Made by a program: the position numbers and the translations under genes. Of a DNA stretch of 64,000 nt, positions 19,001 through 28,128 are shown in pieces; the first letter of the stretch is position 1, and every line of letters starts with the position of its first letter. The notes beneath the pieces were generated by a model. It was given only the letters and a program-made list of their open reading frames with translations. It ran no database searches and was not told the DNA's origin. The DNA is from an uncultured Bacillota bacterium. Lineage in GTDB: Bacteria > Bacillota > Clostridia > Tissierellales > Tepidimicrobiaceae. The stretch lies in contig CALBUB010000015.1 in the NCBI GenBank assembly GCA_937967955.1, positions 81,965 through 145,964 of the forward strand, written 5' to 3'.

Positions 19001-20343
19001 ATAGAGCTGGAACAATAGGTACTATTGCAGAAAAAACTGCCTACGGCTTTGTTAAAAAGTATTTTGAGGACAAAGGTAAAAATCCTCATCCAGCAGAAAT
19101 AGAAAGACTAGTTAATGGCTTAACAGGTGTTAAGCGTACATCTGGCCAACATCCAGGTGGAGTAATGATAGTTCCAAAAAACAAAGAAATTTATGATTTT
19201 ACTCCTATACAATATCCGGCTGATGACAAGACTGCTGGGGTAATAACTACACATTTTGATTATCATGCAATTAGTGGAAGGATACTAAAATTAGATATAT
19301 TAGGCCATGATGTGCCTACTATTATTAGAATGTTAGAGGACATTACAGGTGTAGACCCAAGAAGTATTCCCCTTGATGATAAAGAAACTATAAAAATTTT
19401 TACTAGTTCTGAGCCACTAAATATAAAAGATAAAGATTTCCAACTAAATATAGGAACTTTAGGTATACCTGAATTTGGAACTAGATTTGTAAGACAGATG
19501 CTTTTAGATACTAAACCTACCACTTTTGCAGAGTTGGTTCGAATAAGTGGCCTTTCCCATGGAACCGATGTGTGGATAAATAATGCTCAAGATCTTGTTA
19601 GGAGTGGAAAAGCACAATTAAGTGAAGTTATATCAACTAGGGATGACATAATGCTATTTCTAATATATGCTGGCCTTGATAAAAAGAGGGCCTTTAAAAT
19701 AATGGAAAGAGTAAGGAAAGGCAAGGGCTTAACTGAAGAGGATATAGAATACATGCAACAATTCGATCTACCAGCTTGGTATATAGACTCATGTCAAAAA
19801 ATTAAGTATATGTTCCCAAAAGCCCATGCTGTAGCTTATGTGATGATGTCCTTTAGAATAGCATATTTTAAAGTTCATTATCCCGAAGCTTTCTACGCAA
19901 CCTATTTTACAACTAAGGCAGAAGATTTTGATGCACATTTGGTTACAAAGGGCAAACAAGCGGTAGATGATAAGGTAAAAGAGCTAAATAGTTTAGGAAA
20001 TGACATGACTGCAAAGGAAAAAAACCTACTTACTGTACTGGAAGTAGTTCAGGAAATGTTCGCAAGAGGATATGCTTTTGAGAAAGTAGATTTATATAAG
20101 TCGGATAGTGACAAATTTTTAATTGGAGAAAAAGGCATTATACCACCTTTAAAATGCTTGGAAGGTGTGGGAGAAACTGCTGCCAGGAATATAGTGAGAG
20201 AACGAGAAAGGCAGAAGTTTATTTCCATAGAGGATTTGGTAAATAGGACTAAAATAAGTAAGACTGTAGTTGAAGCTTTAAGGGAACATGGCTGCTTAAA
20301 TGAGTTGCCAGAAACTAATCAGATTAGCCTTTTTAATATTTGA
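16069..20343 (+). CDS. polC: DNA polymerase III alpha subunit, Gram-positive PolC type
   Basis: 1424 residues, close to the usual 1430-1440. Order: an N-terminal domain; an OB fold (about 230-315); a PHP domain starting at E-L-H-L-H-T (about 327) that is split by the DEDD 3'-5' exonuclease (F-D-I-E-T-T-G at about 413); the polymerase core with G-S-R-G-S-V-G-S-S; a four-Cys zinc site C-P-N-C...C-P-K-C; and the catalytic P-D-I-D-L-N-F. The essential replicative polymerase of low-GC Gram-positives. GGAGG precedes the ATG. proS, often upstream, is absent. Confidence 0.98.
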   Translation: MNVSGRPLREIFNKNHISIDSSVDNVYVDKVLLNRQKHMLKIFLTSKELIWEKELEKLKKLFQDKFSYLKVELSIRYDIAEKPEKFMKKYWNNILFHIEKNIPSSKCWLEDLKYDFKKNTLIIYSSSQGTTYALKSNKIDLIIKEKVKKELNLNWDITIDDSKVKDNGDGFIEKKETEEKEMSVELLTSIGKENKTAIKDSPVPKEDYIFGKKIDEEAIKISELTTDANSVVISGEVFSLEFKDIKGNRKLATLNITDLSDSITAKVFLNEKQYDEFSVNIHNGSYVKVEGNLQYDNFMRCTVLMIKSLNLLGKKERMDTAKEKRVELHLHTQMSAMDGVTSFNKLCERAKKWGHKAIAITDHGVVQGFPEAMEAAKKYGIKVIYGVEGYLVNDKKPILTNCDKEKEYNEFVVFDIETTGLSPVNDMITEIGAVKIVNGQIVEEFNQLVNPERDIPENIVKLTGITNEMVKDMPTIDKVLPKFKEFIKDSILVAHNASFDVGFIREQFRRIGEVLENPVLDTLELSRNLLPQLKSHRLNIIAKYLNVSLENHHRAVDDAKATAEIFIKFLELLKSRGISDITKVNDIVLDKNDFKGESYHIIILVKNLVGLKNLYKLISESHLKYFYKRPRIPKSLLSAHREGLIIGSACEAGELYRAILRNKDANEINNIVEFYDYLEIQPIGNNMHLVREGLVEGEEELKNINRKIVELGEKFNKPVVATGDVHFLEPEDEIYRRILMHGQGFSDAEIQPPLYFKTTDEMLEEFEYLGKEKAEEVVVKNTNLIADMVEDILPIPEGTYPPVIEGAEEELRRITYNRAIEIYGEPLPKIVKDRLDKELNSIIKNGYAVMYIIAQKLVAKSLSDGYLVGSRGSVGSSFVATMSGITEVNPLVPHYVCPNCKYSEFIEDGSVGSGVDLPDKDCPKCNTRLNKDGHDIPFEVFLGFEGDKEPDIDLNFAGEYQPKAHKYTEELFGEGYVYRAGTIGTIAEKTAYGFVKKYFEDKGKNPHPAEIERLVNGLTGVKRTSGQHPGGVMIVPKNKEIYDFTPIQYPADDKTAGVITTHFDYHAISGRILKLDILGHDVPTIIRMLEDITGVDPRSIPLDDKETIKIFTSSEPLNIKDKDFQLNIGTLGIPEFGTRFVRQMLLDTKPTTFAELVRISGLSHGTDVWINNAQDLVRSGKAQLSEVISTRDDIMLFLIYAGLDKKRAFKIMERVRKGKGLTEEDIEYMQQFDLPAWYIDSCQKIKYMFPKAHAVAYVMMSFRIAYFKVHYPEAFYATYFTTKAEDFDAHLVTKGKQAVDDKVKELNSLGNDMTAKEKNLLTVLEVVQEMFARGYAFEKVDLYKSDSDKFLIGEKGIIPPLKCLEGVGETAARNIVRERERQKFISIEDLVNRTKISKTVVEALREHGCLNELPETNQISLFNI

Positions 20344-20367
20344 TTTTTTTAGCCTATATGGTATAAT
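20340..20367 (+). promoter_or_regulatory. Promoter for the rimP-nusA-infB operon
   Basis: TTGATT (20340-20345), a 16-bp spacer and TATAAT (20362-20367). It lies at the very end of polC and about 140 bp before rimP. Confidence 0.6.
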
Positions 20368-20403
20368 ATGTACAGAAGGAAGGCGAAATATTAGAAAGCA
20401 AGC

Positions 20404-20434
20404 AAGAGTGGGCTTATCCCACTCTTATTTATTT
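20404..20434 (+). terminator. Hairpin in the rimP leader (terminator/attenuator)
   Basis: AAGAGTGGG (20404-20412) pairs perfectly with CCCACTCTT (20418-20426) and is followed by ATTTATTT. It lies downstream of the presumed promoter, so it ends polC transcripts and may attenuate the rimP operon. Confidence 0.65.
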
Positions 20435-20508
20435 AATGGGACTAAGTATAAAAGTATATTTAGATTTGGTATTACAAAAACTAGGTATAATCTATAGGAG
20501 GTGATATT

Positions 20509-20973
20509 GTGAGTACTAAAAAAATATTAAAAACTATAAAAGGACAGTGTGAGCCAATTATAGAAGATTTAGGTTACGAATTAGTTGACTTAGAATTTAT
20601 AAAGGAAAATGGTAATAGGATTTTAAGGTTTTACATATGGAAACCAGAAGGTATAACTATAGATGATTGCCAATACATTAGTGAGATTGTAGGTGAAAAA
20701 CTAGATGAAATAGATGTAATACAGGAAAGTTACTATTTAGAGGTTTCTTCACCTGGTTTGGATAGGCCTTTAAAGACAGATAAAGATTTAAAAAGAAATT
20801 TAGGAAAAGATATAGAAGTAAGCTTATACAAAAATTTAGATGGAAAGAAAAAAATAGTAGGAGAGTTGGTTGATTTTAATGATGACAAGATTGTAGTAAA
20901 AGAAGAAAATTCCAAATTAATAGAAATAGAAAGACAACTAATTTCTAAGATTGTGTTAGCTGTAAAATTTTAA
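20509..20973 (+). CDS. rimP: Ribosome maturation factor RimP
   Basis: 154 residues. L-G-Y-E-L-V-D-L-E-F, E-S-Y-Y-L-E-V-S-S-P-G-L-D-R-P-L and the C-terminal Sm-like domain are standard. It helps late assembly of the 30S subunit. GTG start behind a near-perfect AGGAGGTGATA. First gene of the rimP-nusA-rnpM-infB-rbfA block. Confidence 0.95.
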   Translation: MSTKKILKTIKGQCEPIIEDLGYELVDLEFIKENGNRILRFYIWKPEGITIDDCQYISEIVGEKLDEIDVIQESYYLEVSSPGLDRPLKTDKDLKRNLGKDIEVSLYKNLDGKKKIVGELVDFNDDKIVVKEENSKLIEIERQLISKIVLAVKF

Positions 20974-20987
20974 GGGAGGTTATTTTA

Positions 20988-22055
20988 ATGAATTCAGAGT
21001 TTATAGAGGCCCTTGAAGAAATAGAAAAAACTAAGGGGATTGCTAAGGATACAATTTTAGACGCATTAGAAGCCGCATTAATTTCTAGCTACAAGAAGAA
21101 TTTCGGTACAGCACAGAATGTGGAGGTAGATATAAATAGAGATAGTGGTGAAATAAAAGTATTTGCAAAAAAAACTGTGGTTGAGGAGGTAGCCAATTCT
21201 TCACTAGAGATAAGCTTAGAAGAAGCAAAAAAACTCGATGACAAATATGAATTAGGGGATATTGTGTTATTGGAAGTAACTCCAAAGAATTTTGGTAGAA
21301 TTGCTGCACAAACTGCTAAGCAAGTAGTTATCCAAAGAATTAAGGATGCTGAAAGAGAAGTTATTTACAATGAGTTTGTAAATAGAGAAAACGAGATAAT
21401 AACAGGCATGGTCCAAAGAACTAGTAAAAGCAATGTTTTTATTGATTTAGGAAAAACCGAAGGTATATTACCTCCCGCAGAACAGATAGAAGGAGAGATA
21501 TATAAGCAAGGAGATAGACTGAAATTATACGTACTTGAAGTAAAGAAGACTACAAAGGGCCCTCAGATAATTCTTTCTAGATCTCATCCAGGATTGATAA
21601 AAAGGTTATTTGAATTAGAAGTGCCTGAAATACAAGAAGGTATAGTAGAAATATATGCAATAGCACGAGAAGCAGGCTCAAGGACTAAAATTGCTGTTTA
21701 TTCAAAAGATCCTAATGTGGAACCTGTAGGTGCATGTGTAGGTTTAAAGGGAAGTAGAGTAAAGGCAATAGTTGATGAATTAAATGGAGAAAAAATCGAT
21801 ATAGTTGTATGGAGTAAAGATATTAAAGAATTTATAGCAAATAGTTTAAGCCCTTCAAGCGTTATAGATGTAGAAATTGATGAGAAGAATAAGTCAGCAC
21901 TAGTAGTTGTACCAGATCACCAGCTTTCTCTAGCAATAGGAAAGGAAGGTCAAAATGCTCGACTAGCTGCTAAATTGACTAGCTGGAAAATAGATATTAA
22001 AAGTGAAAGTCAGTACCAAGAAATGTTAAAGGATCAAGATTTAGAAGCTGAATAA
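20988..22055 (+). CDS. nusA: Transcription termination/antitermination factor NusA
   Basis: 355 residues. An N-terminal RNA-polymerase-binding domain, then S1 (V-N-R-E-N-E-I-I-T-G-M-V-Q), KH1 (V-G-A-C-V-G-L-K-G-S-R-V) and KH2 (L-A-I-G-K-E-G-Q-N-A-R-L-A) follow in order. No acidic C-terminal repeats, as normal in Firmicutes. It modulates pausing and termination. GGGAGG lies 9 bases before the ATG. Confidence 0.97.
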   Translation: MNSEFIEALEEIEKTKGIAKDTILDALEAALISSYKKNFGTAQNVEVDINRDSGEIKVFAKKTVVEEVANSSLEISLEEAKKLDDKYELGDIVLLEVTPKNFGRIAAQTAKQVVIQRIKDAEREVIYNEFVNRENEIITGMVQRTSKSNVFIDLGKTEGILPPAEQIEGEIYKQGDRLKLYVLEVKKTTKGPQIILSRSHPGLIKRLFELEVPEIQEGIVEIYAIAREAGSRTKIAVYSKDPNVEPVGACVGLKGSRVKAIVDELNGEKIDIVVWSKDIKEFIANSLSPSSVIDVEIDEKNKSALVVVPDHQLSLAIGKEGQNARLAAKLTSWKIDIKSESQYQEMLKDQDLEAE

Positions 22056-22070
22056 TGGGGGTGATAATTA

Positions 22071-22349
22071 GTGAAAAAAAGAAAAATTCCTTTAAGAAAG
22101 TGTGTGGCATGTGGCGAAAACAAGCCAAAAAAGGAATTGATTAGAGTAGTAAGAAATCCAGAAGGTATAGTAGAAGTAGACTTAACTGGCAAAAAGAATG
22201 GAAGAGGAGCGTATATTTGTTCAAGTTTAGAATGCTTAAACAAGGTGCAAAAAAATAGAAATCTTCCTAAAGCATTAAAAACGGATATTCCAGCTGAAAT
22301 ATTTGAGGAATTAGTGACTGTAATAGAGGCTAATAAGGCTTCTGAATGA
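22071..22349 (+). CDS. rnpM: RnpM (YlxR), RNA-binding RNase P modulator
   Basis: 92 residues. R-K-C-V-A-C-G-E-N-K-P-K-K-E-L-I-R-V-V and G-R-G-A-Y-I-C are the YlxR signature. In Bacillus this protein binds the RNase P RNA and lowers its activity. GTG start with GGGGGTGATAA upstream. The L7Ae-like gene ylxQ, normally next, is absent: infB begins about 30 bp later. Confidence 0.9.
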   Translation: MKKRKIPLRKCVACGENKPKKELIRVVRNPEGIVEVDLTGKKNGRGAYICSSLECLNKVQKNRNLPKALKTDIPAEIFEELVTVIEANKASE

Positions 22350-22380
22350 TTATGGCTAAAAACATTAGGGGGTGCATATA

Positions 22381-24435
22381 TTGGCAAAGATTAGGATATA
22401 TGAATTAGCAAAAGAACTAAGAATGTCCAGTAAAGAGCTTATTGCTAAGATGAAAGATTTAGATTTGAATGTTAGTAGTCACATGAGCTCACTAGAGGAA
22501 GAAGAAGCGGAGATGATTAGAGAATTAATAGAGGAAGAGAAAAGAATAAAAAAATCTAGCCAGCGTTCGAATAATAAATCTAAAAAGAATGGAAGCAAGA
22601 AGAAGGATAAAAAAAGCAAGAAACATAATAGCAATATGGATATGAACCATAAGAAACAGCCTGACGATAATGTAGAAGTAGATGTAAAAACTATTGAAAT
22701 AGGAGACACTATTATAGTTAAAGAGTTTGCTGAAAATATAGGTGTAAGTCCTACAGAATTGATTACTAAGCTGATTGGCTTAGGTGTTATGGCTGGAATA
22801 AATGATTCAATTGATTTTGATGTAGCTTCATTAATTGGAGAAGAGTTCGGTTATGAAGTTATAAAGAAAGCTACTGATGCTTCAGAGGATGAGTTGAAAT
22901 TAGATTTTGAAGATAAGCCTGAGGATTTAAAGCCAAGAGCACCTGTAGTTACTGTAATGGGGCATGTGGATCACGGAAAGACTTCCTTGCTGGATGCAAT
23001 TAGGAAAACTGCAGTTACTAAGAAAGAAGCAGGAGGTATAACCCAACATATAGGGGCATCTATAGTAAAAGTTAATGGAAATATAATCACATTTTTAGAT
23101 ACACCTGGCCATGAGGCATTTACATCAATGAGAGCAAGAGGAGCTCAAGTGACAGATATAGCAGTATTAGTCGTAGCAGCTGATGATGGAGTTATGCCAC
23201 AGACAATAGAGGCTATTAATCACGCCAAAGCAGCTAATGTTCCAATAATAGTAGCAATAAACAAAATGGACAAACCAACAGCAAATCCTGATAGGGTTAA
23301 GCAAGAATTAACTGAACATGGTTTAGTTCCGGAAGAATGGGGCGGAGATACTATAACTGTACCAGTTTCTGCTTTAAAGAAAGAAGGTTTAGATGAACTG
23401 TTAGAAATGATTTTACTTGTAGCAGAAATGCAAGAACTTAAGGCTAATCCAGATAGGCCGGCAATAGGAACTGTTATTGAAGCACAATTAGATAAAAATA
23501 GGGGCCCTGTTGCAACTGTAATCATACAAAAAGGAACTTTAAATGTAGGGGATGCAGTAATTTGTGGGGTTACTAGCGGAAAGATAAGGGCCATGTTTGA
23601 TGATAAAGGAAAAAGGATAAAAAGTGCCGGACCATCTATTCCAGTGGCAATTTTAGGCTTATCTGAGGTACCTGAAGCAGGAGATAAATTATATGTGGTT
23701 CAAGATGAAAAAACAGCTAGAGCCTATGCTGAGAAAAAGAAAGAAGAAATTAGAGAAAAACAATTAAAAGCTACACAGAAGGTTTCTTTAGATGGTTTAT
23801 TCGAAAAAATACAAGCTGGAGAGATGAAAGAATTAAATGTAATCGTAAAATCAGATACTAGAGGAACAATTGATGCAATTAAGAAATCCCTAGAAAAGAT
23901 TGGAACTGAAACTGAAGAAGTTAAGGTAAGCGTGATCCATGATGGTGTTGGGGGTATTACTGAAAGTGATGTTATGTTAGCTTCTGCCTCTAATGCGCTG
24001 ATAATAGGCTTTAATGTAAGGCCAACTTTAAGTGCAATGGAACTAGCAAAAGTTGAAAAAGTAGATATAAGAACTTACAGAATTATATATGATGCTATTG
24101 ATGATATTAAAGCAGCTATAAAGGGTATGTTAGAGCCAGAATATGTAGAAGAAGTAATTGGTAGAGCAGAAGTTAGAGCTACTTTCAAAGTTCCTAATGT
24201 AGGTACTGTGGCAGGAATTTACGTACAGCAAGGAAAAATACTTAGAAATGCCAGTGTACGCTTGTTAAGGAATGATACTGTAGTATATGAAGGTGAAATT
24301 GCATCATTAAAAAGGTTTAAAGATGATGTACGTGAGGTATTAGCAGGATATGAAGGTGGATTAGGCTTACAGAATTTCAATGATATCAAAGAAGGGGATG
24401 TTATAGAAGCATATATTATGAAAGAAGTAAAGTAG
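22381..24435 (+). CDS. infB: Translation initiation factor IF-2
   Basis: 684 residues. An N-terminal IF2N helix bundle ([12 protein letters not shown]) and a short lysine-rich linker (about 50-85) are followed by a second IF2N element. Then come the G domain with [14 protein letters not shown] and N-K-M-D, and domains II to IV. GTPase that brings initiator tRNA to the 30S subunit. The start is TTG 22381, placed by AGGGGGTG at 22367-22374, rather than the overlapping GTG 22372. The linker is shorter than in enteric bacteria. Confidence 0.97.
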   Translation: MAKIRIYELAKELRMSSKELIAKMKDLDLNVSSHMSSLEEEEAEMIRELIEEEKRIKKSSQRSNNKSKKNGSKKKDKKSKKHNSNMDMNHKKQPDDNVEVDVKTIEIGDTIIVKEFAENIGVSPTELITKLIGLGVMAGINDSIDFDVASLIGEEFGYEVIKKATDASEDELKLDFEDKPEDLKPRAPVVTVMGHVDHGKTSLLDAIRKTAVTKKEAGGITQHIGASIVKVNGNIITFLDTPGHEAFTSMRARGAQVTDIAVLVVAADDGVMPQTIEAINHAKAANVPIIVAINKMDKPTANPDRVKQELTEHGLVPEEWGGDTITVPVSALKKEGLDELLEMILLVAEMQELKANPDRPAIGTVIEAQLDKNRGPVATVIIQKGTLNVGDAVICGVTSGKIRAMFDDKGKRIKSAGPSIPVAILGLSEVPEAGDKLYVVQDEKTARAYAEKKKEEIREKQLKATQKVSLDGLFEKIQAGEMKELNVIVKSDTRGTIDAIKKSLEKIGTETEEVKVSVIHDGVGGITESDVMLASASNALIIGFNVRPTLSAMELAKVEKVDIRTYRIIYDAIDDIKAAIKGMLEPEYVEEVIGRAEVRATFKVPNVGTVAGIYVQQGKILRNASVRLLRNDTVVYEGEIASLKRFKDDVREVLAGYEGGLGLQNFNDIKEGDVIEAYIMKEVK

Positions 24436-24446
24436 AGGTGTGACCT

Positions 24447-24824
24447 ATGAATAAAAGAAGGATAAATAGGATATCTGAGGAAATAAAGAAAGTGGTTTCA
24501 GAATTGTTGACAAGAGACATAAAAGATCCAAGAATAAGTTCTATGACTAGTGTTGTTAAGGTAGAAGTTACTAATGATTTAAGTTATGCTTTTATATACG
24601 TTAGTGTATTAGGAAAGGAAGAAGAAAAAGAAAATACAATTAAAGGTTTGCAAAGTGCCAAGGGATATATAAGAAGAGAAATTGGCCGTAGAATAGATTT
24701 AAGATTAGTTCCAGAACTAATCTTTCGCTTAGATGAATCTATAGAACATGGTTTGCACATATCTCAATTGATTGACAAAGTTATAAGAGAAGATAGAGAA
24801 AAAAGAGGAGATGACAATGAATAG
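24447..24824 (+). CDS. rbfA: Ribosome-binding factor A
   Basis: 125 residues with the KH-like fold of RbfA: R-I-S-E-E-I-K-K-V-V-S-E-L, D-P-R-I-S-S-M-T-S-V and the C-terminal P-E-L-I-F-R-L-D-E-S. Needed for 16S 5'-end maturation. GAGGTG lies before the ATG. Its last codons overlap the start of nrnA. Confidence 0.95.
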   Translation: MNKRRINRISEEIKKVVSELLTRDIKDPRISSMTSVVKVEVTNDLSYAFIYVSVLGKEEEKENTIKGLQSAKGYIRREIGRRIDLRLVPELIFRLDESIEHGLHISQLIDKVIREDREKRGDDNE

Positions 24825-25791
24825 CCATTTGGATTCATTAATGGATCAGGCTGTTGAATTAATAAAGAAAGCTGAAAATGTATATATCTGCTCCCATGTG
24901 CAGCCTGATGGAGATAATATAGGTTCAACTTTAGCACTATATATGGCAATAGAAAAAATAAAGGAAAATGTTAATGTTATAAAAGTAGATGAAATTCCAT
25001 CAGATTTCTTTTTCCTCCCTAATATACAAGTATATAAGGAATATACTACAGCTGAGTCTGTAGATCTATTTATATCCTTAGATAGTAGCGATATTGAAAG
25101 ATTAGGAGCAGGAAAAGAATTATTAAAAAAGGCAAATAAAGTTATCAATATAGATCATCATGCGACAAATGACAACTTTGGGGATGTAAATATAGTATTG
25201 CCAACAGCAAGTGCTACAGGTGAAATTGTTTATAAATTTATTAAGCATATGGGTGTAGAAATTGATAAAGATATAGCTACTTGCTTATATACCGCCATTA
25301 GTATGGACACTGGTAGATTTATGTATAGTAATACTAGCTATGAAACCCATTTAATTGCATCAGAACTTTTGAAAGTAGGGATAGATTTAAACAGTATAAA
25401 TATTCATCTTTATCAAAATAGAAGCATAGAAAGAACAAAGTTATTTTTAGAAGCCTTATACAACATGGAATTTCATTTAGATGGTAAAATTGGGCTAGTT
25501 GTTGTAACTCAAGAGATGTTAGCTAAAAATAATGCTAAATTGGAAGATACAGAGGGGATAGTATCTTTCATACGGGATACTGGTCCTGTTGAAGTGGCAT
25601 GTTTATTAAAAGAGATAGCAGAAAAGGAAGTAAAGGTTAGTTTAAGAAGTAAACAGCATGTAGATGTGTCTAAAATAGCTCTCCATTTTGGAGGAGGAGG
25701 TCATATAAGGGCTGCTGGTTGTACAATTTATGATACTATCGATAATGCAAAAAAGCTTGTATTAGACCAGATATATAAAAGTTTTAGGTGA
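24817..25791 (+). CDS. nrnA: DHH-family oligoribonuclease/pAp phosphatase NrnA
   Basis: 324 residues. The DHH domain has H-x-Q-P-D-G-D (D-x-D metal site), D-S-S-D and N-I-D-H-H-A-T. The DHHA1 domain ends with G-G-G-G-H-I-R-A-A-G. NrnA degrades 2-5-nt RNAs, including pGpG from c-di-GMP, and dephosphorylates pAp. ATG 24817 is chosen because AAGAGGAG ends at 24810, touching the alternative ATG 24811. It overlaps rbfA by 8 bp, so the two are likely translationally coupled. Confidence 0.92.
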   Translation: MNSHLDSLMDQAVELIKKAENVYICSHVQPDGDNIGSTLALYMAIEKIKENVNVIKVDEIPSDFFFLPNIQVYKEYTTAESVDLFISLDSSDIERLGAGKELLKKANKVINIDHHATNDNFGDVNIVLPTASATGEIVYKFIKHMGVEIDKDIATCLYTAISMDTGRFMYSNTSYETHLIASELLKVGIDLNSINIHLYQNRSIERTKLFLEALYNMEFHLDGKIGLVVVTQEMLAKNNAKLEDTEGIVSFIRDTGPVEVACLLKEIAEKEVKVSLRSKQHVDVSKIALHFGGGGHIRAAGCTIYDTIDNAKKLVLDQIYKSFR

Positions 25792-25795
25792 TTTT

Positions 25796-26686
25796 ATGAA
25801 TGGTGTAATAAATGTGTTTAAACCTAAAGGCATTACCTCTCATGATGTAATTAAAGTGTTAAGAAAAAAGCTAGGAATAAAAAAAGTAGGCCATACGGGA
25901 ACATTAGATCCTGGTGCAGCAGGAGTGCTGCCTGTATGTATAGGAAAAGGCACACGTATTAGCGAATATCTGCTAGATGCGAACAAGGAATATATTGCAG
26001 AATTGACCTTGGGAATAGCAACTGACACTCAGGATATAGAGGGGAAGGTAATCAATTATTCAAATAAGCAAGTGACTGATGAGGAAATATATAAAGCCTT
26101 TGCTAATTTTAAAGGGCAAATTCAACAAATTCCCCCCATGTATTCAGCAGTAAAGGTCAAAGGAAAAAAGTTATATGAACTGGCTAGAAAGGGACAAAAT
26201 GTTGAAAGGAAGTCTAGGGAAGTATATATATATGATTTAAATATTAAAAAGATATATGATAACAAGGTCGTATTCTATGTTAAATGCTCAAAAGGCACCT
26301 ATATTAGAACTTTATGTGATGATATAGGAAAGTTTTTAGGTACTTTTGGATATATGTCTTATCTAATAAGGGTTGGAGTAGGAGAATTTAAAATATCTGA
26401 TAGTATAAGTCTAGATTATATCAAAAAATTAGATATAGAAGAGCTAAAAAAATTTATACTTCCTTTAGACAAAGCCCTTTTTCACTTAAAGTCTTTTACA
26501 GTTGATGAAAGATACTATAAAAAATTAATTAATGGAAATATTATAACTTATTCTTATTCAAAGGCTTTGGAAGACTTAATAGATGAGCCTTTAAAGATTT
26601 ATTGTAAAAGTTTATTTATAGGAGTAGGTAAATTAATCAAAAGTAATAACACCATTAATTTAAAAATGGACAAAGTACTCATATAA
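25796..26686 (+). CDS. truB: tRNA pseudouridine(55) synthase
   Basis: 296 residues. G-H-T-G-T-L-D-P-G-A-A-G-V-L-P carries the catalytic Asp, and K-G-T-Y-I-R-T-L is the second conserved motif. It modifies U55 in the T-loop. ATG follows AGGTGATTTT, which overlaps the nrnA stop. Standard neighbour order truB-ribF-rpsO. Confidence 0.96.
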   Translation: MNGVINVFKPKGITSHDVIKVLRKKLGIKKVGHTGTLDPGAAGVLPVCIGKGTRISEYLLDANKEYIAELTLGIATDTQDIEGKVINYSNKQVTDEEIYKAFANFKGQIQQIPPMYSAVKVKGKKLYELARKGQNVERKSREVYIYDLNIKKIYDNKVVFYVKCSKGTYIRTLCDDIGKFLGTFGYMSYLIRVGVGEFKISDSISLDYIKKLDIEELKKFILPLDKALFHLKSFTVDERYYKKLINGNIITYSYSKALEDLIDEPLKIYCKSLFIGVGKLIKSNNTINLKMDKVLI

Positions 26687-26696
26687 GGTGGTAATA

Positions 26697-27620
26697 ATGG
26701 AAACAATCGATTTGAATAGATCTAAAATAGAACTTAGTGGCACTGCAGTTGCTTTAGGAAACTTTGATGGCGTCCATATTGGCCATCAACAACTGATAGA
26801 AAGCAACATAAAAGAAGCAAAGATTAGAAAATTACGATCAGCTATTTTAATCTTTAGAAATCATACAAAAGAGCTATTAGCAAAAAACAATGACCCTAAA
26901 ATACAACTGTTAACAAGTTTTGAACAAAAAATAGAGATACTCAAAAATTTTAGCTTAGATGCTGTATATATAATTGACTTTGATGAGGATTTAATGAAGC
27001 TTTCTCCAGAAGAATTTATTACTAATATATTGTTAAAAAAACTTAAGGCTAAACTTGTTACCGTAGGCTTTAATTATAGGTTTGGCTATAAAGCAGCAGG
27101 AGATAGTGACTTATTAAAAAAAGTAGGTTTAGATAAAGGAATTGAGGTAAATGTTATACCACCTGTTTATATAGAGGGACAAATCATTAGCAGTACTGCT
27201 ATTCGAAATTTTATAAAAGCTGGTAATATAAAGAAAGCAAATAAATTTCTAGGAAGGAATTTCACCATAATAGGCTCTGTCATTAAAGGGAAAAATAGAG
27301 GTAGGAAGCTAGGATTTCCAACAGCAAACATAAAATTAAGTGATAATTATGTCATACCTAAAGAAGGTGTATATGTAACCAATACTTTTATAAATGGTAA
27401 AAAGTTTAATAGTTTAACTAATATAGGATATAATCCAACCTTTAATGAAAAGGAATTAAAGATAGAAACTTATATTTTAGATTTTGCTGGTAATTTATAT
27501 GGCAAAACTTTAGAAATAGAATTTTTAGATTTTATTAGGGATGATATAAAGTTCAACTCAGTCCAAGAATTAATATCTCAGATTGAAAAAGATGTAAAAT
27601 ATATAAAAACTCATTATTAA
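26697..27620 (+). CDS. ribF: Bifunctional riboflavin kinase/FMN adenylyltransferase
   Basis: 307 residues. The N-terminal FAD synthetase nucleotidyltransferase has G-N-F-D-G-V-H-I-G-H and I-S-S-T-A-I-R. The C-terminal kinase has G-R-K-L-G-F-P-T-A-N and E-T-Y-I-L-D-F. It converts riboflavin to FMN and FAD. ATG 26697 is preferred over GTG 26688, which lies inside the AAGGTGGT ribosome binding site. No FMN riboswitch was recognised upstream. Confidence 0.96.
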   Translation: METIDLNRSKIELSGTAVALGNFDGVHIGHQQLIESNIKEAKIRKLRSAILIFRNHTKELLAKNNDPKIQLLTSFEQKIEILKNFSLDAVYIIDFDEDLMKLSPEEFITNILLKKLKAKLVTVGFNYRFGYKAAGDSDLLKKVGLDKGIEVNVIPPVYIEGQIISSTAIRNFIKAGNIKKANKFLGRNFTIIGSVIKGKNRGRKLGFPTANIKLSDNYVIPKEGVYVTNTFINGKKFNSLTNIGYNPTFNEKELKIETYILDFAGNLYGKTLEIEFLDFIRDDIKFNSVQELISQIEKDVKYIKTHY

Positions 27621-27628
27621 TTTAAATA

Positions 27629-27657
27629 TTTACAATTAAAAAAATATGTGTTAAGAT
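27629..27657 (+). promoter_or_regulatory. Promoter for rpsO
   Basis: TTTACA (27629-27634), a 17-bp spacer and TAAGAT (27652-27657), directly upstream of the structured rpsO leader. Confidence 0.6.
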
Positions 27658-27672
27658 ATTCTAGAGATATAT

Positions 27673-27720
27673 GCCTTAGCTATGTTTAGCGCTTCCTCGG
27701 CGCTTTACTTAGCTAATGGC
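27673..27720 (+). promoter_or_regulatory. Structured rpsO leader, probable S15 autoregulatory site
   Basis: GCC+TTAGCTA (27673-27682) pairs with TAGCTAA+GGC (27710-27720) with one bulged T, and inside it AGCGC (27688-27692) pairs with GCGCT (27700-27704). The element lies between promoter and ribosome binding site and has no U-run. Ribosomal protein S15 binds leader RNA of its own gene in several phyla; that this structure does so is inferred. Confidence 0.6.
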
Positions 27721-27748
27721 AAATAGATAAATTTTGAGGAGGTATTAT

Positions 27749-28018
27749 ATGTCACTTACAAAGGAGCAAAAGGAAAAAATTATAGAAGAGTACAAACTAC
27801 ACGATAATGATACTGGTTCACCAGAAGTACAAATTGCCATTTTAACTCACAGAATAAATGCTTTAACAGAACATCTTAAAAATCATAAAAAAGACCACCA
27901 TTCAAGAAGAGGTTTATTTAAGATGATTGGTCAAAGAAGAGGATTGTTAAGGTATTTAGAAAAGAAAGATATTAATAGATATCGTGAACTAATTGAAAAG
28001 TTAGGCATTAGAGGATAA
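27749..28018 (+). CDS. rpsO: 30S ribosomal protein S15
   Basis: 89 residues, the exact usual length. [16 protein letters not shown] and the H-x-K-D-x-H-S-R-R-G-L motif are diagnostic. The start is ATG 27749, 8 bases after GAGGAGG; the upstream in-frame start at 27734 lies before this site and is rejected. Followed by a weak terminator, then pnp. Confidence 0.98.
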   Translation: MSLTKEQKEKIIEEYKLHDNDTGSPEVQIAILTHRINALTEHLKNHKKDHHSRRGLFKMIGQRRGLLRYLEKKDINRYRELIEKLGIRG

Positions 28019-28024
28019 AAGAAC

Positions 28025-28047
28025 GGGGGCAATAGAGCCCCTTTATT
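28025..28047 (+). terminator. Terminator after rpsO
   Basis: GGGGC (28026-28030) pairs with GCCCC (28037-28041) across a 6-base loop, followed by TTTATT. A short stem, so partial read-through into pnp is likely. Confidence 0.55.
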
Positions 28048-28128
28048 CATTATAATATAATTTATATTAGATATAGATTTATTATTAAATTATAGGATAT
28101 AATAACATTATTAGAAGGAGGGTTGAAT

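Noticed and set aside
20300..20497. 65-codon ORF across the polC end and rimP leader
   Set aside because: It covers the promoter and hairpin of the rimP operon, overlaps polC in another frame and has no ribosome binding site.
26687..26696. FMN riboswitch before ribF
   Set aside because: There is no room between truB and ribF and no conserved RFN sequence.
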